NCBI GenBank assembly: GCA_002937525.1 | Contig: PTKA01000115.1 | Location: forward strand, 1-5,763 | Origin: Alphaproteobacteria bacterium MarineAlpha10_Bin3 | Lineage (GTDB): Bacteria > Pseudomonadota > Alphaproteobacteria > UBA8366 > GCA-2717185 | DNA: 5,763 bases | Direction: 5' to 3' | In this document: in pieces, positions 1 through 4,935 of the stretch | Layout of the letters: each line of letters opens with the position of its first letter | Position numbering within the stretch: position 1 is the first letter of the stretch | Translations under genes and position numbers: made by a program | The notes under the pieces: generated by a model | Told to the model about the DNA's origin: nothing | Databases searched by the model: none | What the model saw: only the letters and a program-made list of their open reading frames with translations

Positions 1-286
1 AGATATTGATGAAGGCGCCAAGCCGGCCACCCTTGTCGCGGGTCACCAGGATCGGCACGCCGGTTTCGCCGTGGGTAAAAAAATCGCCCGGCTTCGCCAC
101 CTTGCTGGCATGGCCGACAATCAGCGGCAGATCGCGGAACAGCGTATCCATCTCGCGCGAATATCGTTTGGCGTCGAAATATTCCGTCACTGGTCCGGGC
201 GTGGTTGCACTGGCCATGTCTTTCGTTCCGGCCTCGACATGGCCAAGAACCCGCCGGATCAATCTGATTTCGGTGTCGCGCTCCAT
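1..286 (-). CDS. Rieske-type aromatic ring-hydroxylating oxygenase, alpha subunit, N-terminal fragment (cut by window edge)
   Basis: Reading the minus strand from the ATG at 286-284 gives 95 uninterrupted residues to the window edge. Residues about 47-95 look like the segment just before the Rieske domain of ring-hydroxylating oxygenase alpha subunits: LFRDLPLIVGHASKVAKPGD, then FFTHGETGVPILVTRDKGG and GRLGAFINI. In this family that run is followed at once by the C-x-H half of the [2Fe-2S] binding site (typically CRHRG), so the window ends a few bases before the first ligands. The start is supported by AGGGGG at 301-296, nine bases upstream. An in-frame stop lies at 364-362 with no better start between. 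Family knowledge: these soluble enzymes use a Rieske cluster and mononuclear iron to oxygenate aromatic rings or demethylate, fed by a separate reductase. The substrate cannot be inferred. The gene is divergent from the nitroreductase gene. The cluster and iron sites are unseen, so integrity is unknown. Confidence 0.85.
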   Translation of the reverse strand, partial: MERDTEIRLIRRVLGHVEAGTKDMASATTPGPVTEYFDAKRYSREMDTLFRDLPLIVGHASKVAKPGDFFTHGETGVPILVTRDKGGRLGAFINI

Positions 287-306
287 ACGCCCAGACCCCC
301 TTCGTA

Positions 307-324
307 GCGAAATGGAATTTTCGC
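307..324. promoter_or_regulatory. Perfect 6+6 palindrome in the divergent oxygenase/nitroreductase intergenic region
   Basis: GCGAAA (307-312) and TTTCGC (319-324) form a perfect inverted repeat with a 6-base spacer. It sits about 20 bases upstream of the oxygenase start and 60 upstream of the nitroreductase start, inside the 99-bp gap between the two divergent genes. The size and spacing suit a dimeric repressor operator (inference); no regulator gene is in the window. A second, shorter inverted repeat, TTCG-n3-CGAA, overlaps it at 301-311. I could not find a convincing -35/-10 pair in this gap on either strand. Confidence 0.35.
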
Positions 325-371
325 CGATTGCGGTAGCGGCGGCAAGTGCAGCATGCTGTATTTAACCGAAC

Positions 372-377
372 AGGAGG
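372..377 (+). promoter_or_regulatory. Strong Shine-Dalgarno that fixes the nitroreductase start at 386
   Basis: AGGAGG at 372-377 lies 8 bases before the ATG at 386. A longer reading frame opens at an ATG at 353, but that would place this ribosome binding site inside the coding region and would add 11 residues that do not belong to the nitroreductase fold. The start at 386 is therefore preferred. Confidence 0.8.
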
Positions 378-385
378 AATGTTTC

Positions 386-1063
386 ATGGAACTCTTCGAC
401 GTTATGCGCACGACTTTCGCGGCCAGGGATTTTACCGGCGAGGAACTGCCGGATTCGGTGCTGTACGATATTTTCGATGTCGCCCGTTTTGCGCCGAGCG
501 GCGGCAACCGCCAGGGGAACCGCGTGATCGTGGTGCGCGACGCCAGCACCCGCGACGAACTGGCGGCACTGGCGGAACCGGCGGCCAAGCGCTACCGGGC
601 GCAAAGCGAAGCCGGCGAAAGCCCCTGGAACACGATTGTGCCGATGGCGGTAACGGACGATGTTATCGCGGCGACCGCCGCGCCCAGCCGGCTGACGGAA
701 CCGTTTCGAACCGCCTCGGTCGTTCTGGTCTTCATCGTCGATCTCAAGGTTGTCGCTTCGATGGATCAGAATCTTGCGCGGATCGGCATCGTCAGTGGCG
801 GGTCGATTTATCCCTTCGTGTGGAATGTATTGCTGGCGGCGCGCCACGCCGGGTTTGGCGGCACCATCACCACGCTGGCCATCGCCGAAGAACCAAGCGT
901 CAAGGCGTTGCTCGATATTCCGGATGATTTCGGTGTCTGCGCCATTGTTCCGCTCGGCAAGCCGGTACGTCAGCTCACCAAGCTGCGGCGCAGGCCGGTT
1001 GAAGAGATTGCGACCCGTGAGCGTTTCGACGGCGCGTCGTTCGCCGTGGATCATTCCGGTTAG
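386..1063 (+). CDS. Nitroreductase-family FMN-dependent oxidoreductase
   Basis: This 225-residue protein matches the nitroreductase fold in length and motif order. The N-terminal helix and FMN-phosphate arginine lie around TTFAARDFTGEE (residues 9-20). APSGGNRQGN (36-45) corresponds to the SxxNxQPW-type FMN/substrate loop. Helix-forming GSIYPFVWNVLLAARHAGFG (139-158) is followed by GGTITTL, the usual glycine-rich turn before the isoalloxazine contact. PLGKP (189-193) and RRRPVEEI (201-208) are the typical C-terminal motifs. Family members are cytosolic homodimers that use NAD(P)H to reduce nitro groups, quinones, enones or halogenated aromatics; the natural substrate cannot be read from sequence. 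Divergent from the Rieske oxygenase gene, it may share a control region and an aromatic-compound role with it (inference). The epimerase gene follows 56 bases downstream on the same strand, but a shared function is not obvious. Confidence 0.88.
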   Translation: MELFDVMRTTFAARDFTGEELPDSVLYDIFDVARFAPSGGNRQGNRVIVVRDASTRDELAALAEPAAKRYRAQSEAGESPWNTIVPMAVTDDVIAATAAPSRLTEPFRTASVVLVFIVDLKVVASMDQNLARIGIVSGGSIYPFVWNVLLAARHAGFGGTITTLAIAEEPSVKALLDIPDDFGVCAIVPLGKPVRQLTKLRRRPVEEIATRERFDGASFAVDHSG

Positions 1064-1119
1064 ATTTCCCCCAGAGCAGCGGCTATACAAGGCCATCATA
1101 AAATCAATCGCAGAAACCA

Positions 1120-2103
1120 ATGTCTTATCTTGTAACCGGCGCCGCTGGGTTTATCGGGTTTCATGTTTGCAACGCACTGCTTGCGCGGGGCGAGGCCGTG
1201 ATCGGGGTCGATAATCTGAATGACTATTACGATGTCGCCTTGAAGGAAGCGCGGCTCGGCCGCCTGACGGCGCAGCCGGAATTTTCGTTTCACAAGGTGG
1301 ACATTGCCGACCGCGACGCCATGCAGGCGGTGGCGGCGGCCCATAAGGACATAACCCATGTGATCCATCTGGCGGCCCAGGCCGGGGTGCGCTACTCGAT
1401 TGAAAATCCCGCCGCCTATATCCAGACGAATATCGTCGGCCAGGGCATTATTCTCGAACTCTGCCGCCATATGGAAGGGCTTGAACATCTGGTCTATGCC
1501 AGTTCGTCTTCGGTCTATGGCGGCAATAAAAAATTACCGTTTTCGGTAGAAGACCCGACCGACACGCCGGTGTCGCTTTACGCGGCGACCAAGAAGGCCG
1601 ACGAGCTCATGGCGTACTGCTATAGCCATCTTTACCGTCTGCCGGCGACGGGGCTGCGGTTCTTTACCGTCTATGGGCCCTGGGGCCGCCCCGATATGGC
1701 GGCGTATATATTCGCCCTCGCGATCACTCAAGGCCGTCCGATTCCGGTCTTCAACCACGGCGATATGCGGCGCGATTTCACCTATATCGACGATATTGTC
1801 GCCGGGGTGCTTGCCGTTGCCGGAGGGCCGCCCAAGTGCGCCGAGGGTGCGCCGCACCGGGTCTACAATATCGGCAACAGCCGCTCAGAGCCGCTGATGC
1901 GCTATATCGAGCTGATCGAACAGGCGCTGGGCCGCAAGGCGCAACTCGACCTGCAACCGATGCAACCCGGCGACGTGAAGGAGAGCTTCGCCGACCTTAC
2001 GGCAATCCAGCGCGATTTTGGCTTCGAACCGCAGACAACGATCGAGGAGGGCATCCCCCGCTTCATTGACTGGTTCAAGGAATATAACGGGATTTCGGCT
2101 TAA
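1120..2103 (+). CDS. NAD-dependent epimerase/dehydratase, probable UDP-glucuronate 4-epimerase
   Basis: This is a complete 327-residue extended short-chain dehydrogenase. The N-terminal Rossmann motif is TGAAGFIG (residues 6-13), followed by DNLNDYYD (31-38) at the end of the second strand, as in UDP-hexuronate epimerases. SSSSVYGG (128-135) and YAATK (154-158) supply the catalytic Ser/Tyr/Lys, with Tyr154 and Lys158. The YGPWGRPDMA block (185-194) and HGDMRRDFTYIDDI (213-226) are typical of the UDP-glucuronate 4-epimerase subgroup (LspL/Cap1J-like) rather than GalE. The predicted reaction interconverts UDP-glucuronate and UDP-galacturonate in the cytosol, supplying galacturonate for lipopolysaccharide or capsule. 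Length is close to the usual 330-340. The start has no clear Shine-Dalgarno; a TAAAAT box at 1099-1104 might be a -10 giving a very short leader. It converges with rfbB. GalE or another UDP-sugar epimerase is the alternative. Confidence 0.9.
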   Translation: MSYLVTGAAGFIGFHVCNALLARGEAVIGVDNLNDYYDVALKEARLGRLTAQPEFSFHKVDIADRDAMQAVAAAHKDITHVIHLAAQAGVRYSIENPAAYIQTNIVGQGIILELCRHMEGLEHLVYASSSSVYGGNKKLPFSVEDPTDTPVSLYAATKKADELMAYCYSHLYRLPATGLRFFTVYGPWGRPDMAAYIFALAITQGRPIPVFNHGDMRRDFTYIDDIVAGVLAVAGGPPKCAEGAPHRVYNIGNSRSEPLMRYIELIEQALGRKAQLDLQPMQPGDVKESFADLTAIQRDFGFEPQTTIEEGIPRFIDWFKEYNGISA

Positions 2104-2113
2104 ATCTCCGGTC

Positions 2114-2130
2114 GCCGCCGATTTGGTGGC
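2114..2130. terminator. Short hairpin between convergent epimerase and rfbB, possible weak bidirectional terminator
   Basis: GCCGCC (2114-2119) and GGTGGC (2125-2130) can pair into a 6-bp stem with one G-U wobble and a 5-base loop. It fills most of the 27-base gap between the two convergent stop codons and abuts the rfbB TAG. No T-run follows on either strand, so it is at best a weak or Rho-assisted end signal. Confidence 0.25.
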
Positions 2131-3166
2131 CTATCGCGATGATTTCATGTATTCCCCGGAACGGATTTCCTTCGCCCAAATCGCCGAATCGAGATACCAC
2201 CGAACAACATCCATCAACGTGTTCTCGAAGGTCTTCTTCGGTTTCCATCCCAGTTCGGTTCGGATTTTTGCCGGGTCGATCGCATAACGCCGGTCATGTC
2301 CGAGCCGGTCTGGAACGGATCTTATCAATTTCACCGAAGTTCCGGGCGAACGTCCAAGCGTCTCGTCGACCGCGGTGCAAATCGCTCTGACGATATCGAT
2401 GTTTCGTTTTTCGTTTTCACCGCCAATCACATAGGTTTCACCCGGCTTGCCACCGGCGATCACCGCGTGCAGCGCGTCGCAATGATCCTCGACATGCAGC
2501 CAGTCCCGAACTTGCAGTCCGTCGCCGTAAACCGGCAGCTCAAGGCCGTCCACGGCGTTTAGAATCATCAATGGAATTAGTTTCTCGGGAAATTGCCACG
2601 GCCCGAAATTGTTCGAACAGTTGGTCACCACGACCGGCAGACCATAGGTGTGGAACCATGCCCGAGCCAGATGATCGAAGGCCGCCTTGGAGGCGGAATA
2701 GGGGCTGTTTGGGCGGTACAGGCTGGATTCGGTGAAGGGCGCTTCATGCGGCGCAAGAGAGCCGTAGACTTCGTCGGTCGAGACGTGGACGAACAGTCTT
2801 CCGGTGTGCGATTCTCGCCACGCGCCACGCGCCGCTTCGAGTAACTGATAGGTACCGTTGATATTGGTTTGAATGAAGGCGTCCGGTCCAAGGATCGAGC
2901 GGTCGACATGGCTTTCCGCCGCAAAATGAATCACGCGTTCAAAATCATATTCGGCAAACAAAAGTGGTCAACAATTCCGCATCGCGGATGTCGCCATGCA
3001 CGAAGACGACCGCGCCAGAATCCATCAGTTCGGCAATATTGGCAATATTCCCGGCATAGGTGAGGGAATCCAGAACAACGAGTTTCGCCGACGCGCGGCG
3101 CGCGGCCACCCACACGAAATTACTGCCAATGAAGCCAGCACCACCGGTAATAAGCCATGTACTCAT
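2131..3166 (-). pseudogene. rfbB: dTDP-glucose 4,6-dehydratase, interrupted by a single-base frameshift
   Basis: Two minus-strand frames together make one RmlB/RfbB protein. Codons from ATG 3166 give 73 residues (MSTWLITGGAGFIGSN, then DSLTYAGN and [15 protein letters not shown]) before a TGA at 2947-2945. The next frame resumes at 2961 with [20 protein letters not shown] and runs to TAG at 2133. Removing one base from the A-run 2960-2963 (T-run on the coding strand) joins them as TTLFAEYDF, giving 344 residues, the normal family length. In the repaired protein, GGAGFIG (8-14) binds NAD, TDEVYG (130-135) carries the Asp-Glu pair, and YSASK (156-160) holds Tyr156 and Lys160. The enzyme converts dTDP-glucose to dTDP-4-keto-6-deoxyglucose, entry to dTDP-rhamnose. 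The start has AGGG at 3177-3174. rfbA, rfbC and rfbD are absent from view. The 2131-2961 part alone lacks the NAD glycine motif and has no ribosome binding site, so it is not an independent gene. Either a real inactivating mutation or a homopolymer sequencing error explains the shift. Confidence 0.9.
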
Positions 3167-3190
3167 TTACATACCCTGCCTGCGTTCGTG

Positions 3191-3222
3191 CACGGCAACC
3201 CGCCGCGCGACGTTGTGCCGTG
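3191..3222. repeat. Imperfect hairpin in the rfbB/hydrolase divergent region
   Basis: CACGGCAAC (3191-3199) pairs with GTTG (3212-3215) and CCGTG (3218-3222), giving a 9-bp stem with a 2-base bulge and a GC-rich 12-base loop. It lies in the 122-bp gap between the rfbB and hydrolase starts, within the probable rfbB leader and overlapping the candidate -35 of the hydrolase promoter. A regulatory role is possible but unsupported beyond position. Confidence 0.3.
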
Positions 3223-3239
3223 GCCGTTTTGCTGATAAT
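3213..3239 (+). promoter_or_regulatory. Candidate sigma70-type promoter for the alpha/beta hydrolase
   Basis: TTGTGC (3213-3218) and GATAAT (3234-3239) resemble -35 and -10 boxes (4/6 and 5/6 to consensus). The spacing is a short 15 bases, or 16 if the -10 is read one base later. Transcription would begin near 3246, leaving a leader of about 43 bases before the ATG at 3289. It is the best plus-strand candidate in this divergent gap but only moderately convincing. Confidence 0.3.
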
Positions 3240-3275
3240 TTTTTCGCTGCAACGACGCTGTTTTACACGAAAAAA
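3239..3275. repeat. Inverted repeat enclosing a helical-turn-spaced direct repeat upstream of the hydrolase
   Basis: TTTTTTCG (3239-3246) and CGAAAAAA (3268-3275) are perfect 8-base inverted copies separated by 21 bases. Inside and overlapping the left arm, CGCTG occurs twice in direct orientation (3245-3249 and 3256-3260), 11 bases apart, close to one helical turn. The block sits just downstream of the candidate hydrolase -10 and before its start codon, where a regulator could act. Poly-T and poly-A arms pair readily by chance, so this is weak. Confidence 0.3.
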
Positions 3276-3288
3276 AGGCCGCTTTGAT

Positions 3289-4044
3289 ATGCCATACCTG
3301 ACCAGAGATGACGCGCGCCTGTATTATGAAGACAGCGGCGACGGGTTGCCGGTCCTATTGGCGCATGGGTTCGGCGCATCGACCGGCATGTGGCGCGGGC
3401 AGGTTGACGCTTTTGGCGACCGCTACCGGCTGATCCGGTGGGATATGCGTGGCCATGGCCAGACCGAATGTCCCGACGACTTATCCCATTACAGCCAGGC
3501 GCATTGTGTTGACGATATGGCGGGGCTGCTGGATCATCTGAAGATTGAACAGGCGGTGATCGCTGGACATTCGCTTGGCGGATTCATGTCTCTCGCCTTT
3601 CATGTCAGCCATCCGGATCGGGTCAAAGCATTGATTTTACAGGGATGCGGGCCAGGCTACCGCCGCGCGGAATCGCGCGAAACATGGAACAAGCGCGCCG
3701 AAAACCGGGCGCGGTCCATCGAAGAAGGCGGGCTGGCGGCACTTGGCGGCGGCTCTGAGGTTGCCGTCAGCATCCAGCATTCGGCGCGCGGCCTCGCCCT
3801 TGCGGCGCGTGGCATTCTCAGTCAGGTCCATGCCCAGGTGATCGACAGTCTGCCTGGTATTGCGGTGCCGGTGCTTATTGTTATCGGCGATGGCGACACG
3901 CATTTCCTGAACGGTTCGGCCTATATGGCGGATCGTATACCGGGCGCGGTCAATGTTGTCGTGCCGGGGGCCGGCCATGGGGTCAATATCGACCGGCCCG
4001 AAGCGGTGAACAAGGCCTTCGAAAACTTCCTGTCCGGGCTGTAG
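3289..4044 (+). CDS. Alpha/beta hydrolase fold protein
   Basis: From ATG 3289 this is a complete 251-residue alpha/beta hydrolase. The oxyanion-hole motif HGFG lies at residues 26-29, DMRGHGQT at 52-59, and the nucleophile elbow GHSLGG at 93-98 with Ser95. The acid is probably Asp203 in VIGDGDTHF, and the base is His230 in GAGHGVNIDRPE, so the triad is complete. There is no signal peptide from this start; the product should be cytosolic. The general pattern resembles the 3-oxoadipate enol-lactonase-like and esterase groups, but the substrate cannot be assigned. The frame stays open to an ATG at 3157, yet that start would overlap rfbB and add 44 arginine- and cysteine-rich residues foreign to the family. 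The AAAGG at 3274-3278, ten bases before 3289, supports the shorter form. It is divergent from rfbB and convergent with trcR, with 41 bases between stops, so it appears monocistronic. Confidence 0.88.
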   Translation: MPYLTRDDARLYYEDSGDGLPVLLAHGFGASTGMWRGQVDAFGDRYRLIRWDMRGHGQTECPDDLSHYSQAHCVDDMAGLLDHLKIEQAVIAGHSLGGFMSLAFHVSHPDRVKALILQGCGPGYRRAESRETWNKRAENRARSIEEGGLAALGGGSEVAVSIQHSARGLALAARGILSQVHAQVIDSLPGIAVPVLIVIGDGDTHFLNGSAYMADRIPGAVNVVVPGAGHGVNIDRPEAVNKAFENFLSGL

Positions 4045-4085
4045 CGCGAATCAGGCCTCGTTGGCGCCGGCAGTTTTTCGGTGCC

Positions 4086-4808
4086 TCAGGTTGGCGTTTT
4101 GGATGAATCGGGTTTGTCCGCGTCGGGCCAGAGGTCTTCGACCGTCGGTTGGCGGGGTTCCTGTGCCCTGGGTGCCGCCGCTTCGGTGGCTAATGCGGTG
4201 GCCATTGCCTTCTCTTGCGACGGCGCGGCCACTTCGGCTATTGGCGGCGGCGCGCTTTCCACCGGCTTTTTCCCGTCGCGTTTCTCGACCCGCTTGGCCG
4301 CCTTTATGACGGCGTCGCGCAATTCCAGATGCGTGCAAAGTCCGACTTCCACCGGACTGCGTGGCTGAAGGTTCGACGAATTCCAATGGGTTTTGTCGCG
4401 TACCGCAGTGATGGTCGGTTTCGTCGTGCCGATCAGGCGGGAAATCTGGGCGTCGGTCAAATCGGGTTGATTGCGGACCATCCAGGCAATGGCGTCCGGT
4501 TTGTCGGCCCGCTTGGATACGGGCGTGTATCGCGGGCCTTTGTGCCGGGCGACGGGTTGCGGGATATCGGATTCCGCGATCTTCAACCGCGCGACCGGAT
4601 CCGCTTCACAGCGCTGCAACTCTTCGCGCGTCAATTGACCATTAACAATGGGGTCCAGGCCGACGATGCCGATAGCGACCTCGCCATCGGCGATCGCCTG
4701 AACTTCCAGCTCGTGCAAACGGCACAGATCGCCAATTTGCACGAAGGTTAACGTCGAATTCTCGACCAGCCAGACGGCCGTGGCCTTTGGCATCAATAGC
4801 GTTGTCAT
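4086..4808 (-). CDS. trcR: DUF1013-family cell-cycle transcriptional regulator TrcR
   Basis: This 240-residue protein has the hallmarks of DUF1013: LLMPKATAVWLVENSTLTF (residues 4-22), an ELEVQAIADGEVAIGIVGLD block (33-52), NGQLTREEL (56-64), KGPRYTPVSKRADKPDAIAW (90-109), and TTKPTITAVRDKTHWNSSNL (128-147). Residues about 117-137 (LTDAQISRLIGTTKPTITAV) look like a helix-turn-helix; residues 20-40 may form a second helical unit. Family knowledge: TrcR associates with RNA polymerase in Caulobacter and influences cell-cycle promoters; the family is alphaproteobacterial. Residues from about 172 onward form a charged Ala/Pro/Glu-rich tail, probably disordered. The start is backed by AAGGA at 4819-4815, six bases before the ATG. 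A 9-bp hairpin lies immediately upstream in the leader. The quinone oxidoreductase gene lies 127 bases upstream on the same strand; the candidate promoter between them argues for separate transcription. Confidence 0.92.
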   Translation of the reverse strand: MTTLLMPKATAVWLVENSTLTFVQIGDLCRLHELEVQAIADGEVAIGIVGLDPIVNGQLTREELQRCEADPVARLKIAESDIPQPVARHKGPRYTPVSKRADKPDAIAWMVRNQPDLTDAQISRLIGTTKPTITAVRDKTHWNSSNLQPRSPVEVGLCTHLELRDAVIKAAKRVEKRDGKKPVESAPPPIAEVAAPSQEKAMATALATEAAAPRAQEPRQPTVEDLWPDADKPDSSKTPT

Positions 4809-4826
4809 GACCTATCCTTGGACTTG

Positions 4827-4851
4827 ATCGCCGTCGCGACAGGACGGCGAT
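4827..4851 (-). promoter_or_regulatory. Strong 9-bp hairpin/palindrome in the trcR leader
   Basis: ATCGCCGTC (4827-4835) and GACGGCGAT (4843-4851) are perfect reverse complements around a 7-base loop. In the trcR transcript the stem would end 7 bases before the AAGGA ribosome binding site and 18 before the ATG. It could tune translation, cause early termination or, as DNA, be an operator; which cannot be told here. On the minus strand no T-run follows, so it is not a standard intrinsic terminator for the upstream gene. Confidence 0.55.
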
Positions 4852-4874
4852 ATTTTCGTAAAAACCTCAATCGC

Positions 4875-4903
4875 TGTATATACCGGTGACCGTCAATCGG
4901 CAA
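4875..4903 (-). promoter_or_regulatory. Candidate promoter for trcR
   Basis: On the minus strand, TTGCCG (4903-4898) and TATACA (4880-4875) are separated by 17 bases, a good sigma70-like geometry with 4/6 matches in each box. TATATA, two bases earlier, is an alternative -10. Transcription would begin near 4868, giving a leader of about 60 bases that holds the 4827-4851 hairpin. Confidence 0.4.
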
Positions 4904-4908
4904 TCGGC
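4895..4908. repeat. Tandem heptamer overlapping the trcR -35 region
   Basis: AATCGGC occurs twice back to back (4895-4901 and 4902-4908). The related CAATCG occurs again at 4868-4873, near the predicted transcription start. The tandem pair overlaps the candidate -35 box, a position where a regulator could compete with or recruit RNA polymerase (inference). Confidence 0.4.
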
Positions 4909-4935
4909 TGTCTTTTGGCGTGTTTCCAAAACATA

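Noticed and set aside
346..1120. Long overlapping reading frames in other frames of the nitroreductase gene (346-927 plus, 362-1120 minus)
   Set aside because: Their translations are Arg- and Gly-rich with no recognisable motifs, typical of shadow frames in GC-rich coding DNA.
2131..2961. Independent 276-residue epimerase gene starting with TTG at 2961
   Set aside because: It lacks the N-terminal NAD-binding motif and a ribosome binding site, and joins perfectly to the upstream frame after a one-base correction; it is the body of rfbB.
3032..3049. Tandem 9-bp repeat GGCAATATT inside rfbB
   Set aside because: It encodes NIANIA in the AGNIANIAEL segment, a normal part of RfbB proteins (usually AGNxxNL), so protein sequence explains it.
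3157..3288. 44-residue N-terminal extension of the hydrolase from an upstream ATG, containing a short hydrophobic stretch like a signal peptide
   Set aside because: It overlaps the rfbB start, is rich in Arg and Cys, has no ribosome binding site, and the hydrolase fold begins normally at the ATG at 3289.
4045..4085. Possible intrinsic terminator between the hydrolase and trcR (GC-rich run followed by five Ts at 4074-4078)
   Set aside because: No stem longer than three base pairs directly precedes the T-run, so it does not meet the usual hairpin-plus-T pattern.
4215..4751. 178-residue plus-strand frame antisense to trcR
   Set aside because: It has no recognisable motifs or ribosome binding site and is fully explained as the antisense shadow of the conserved TrcR coding region.
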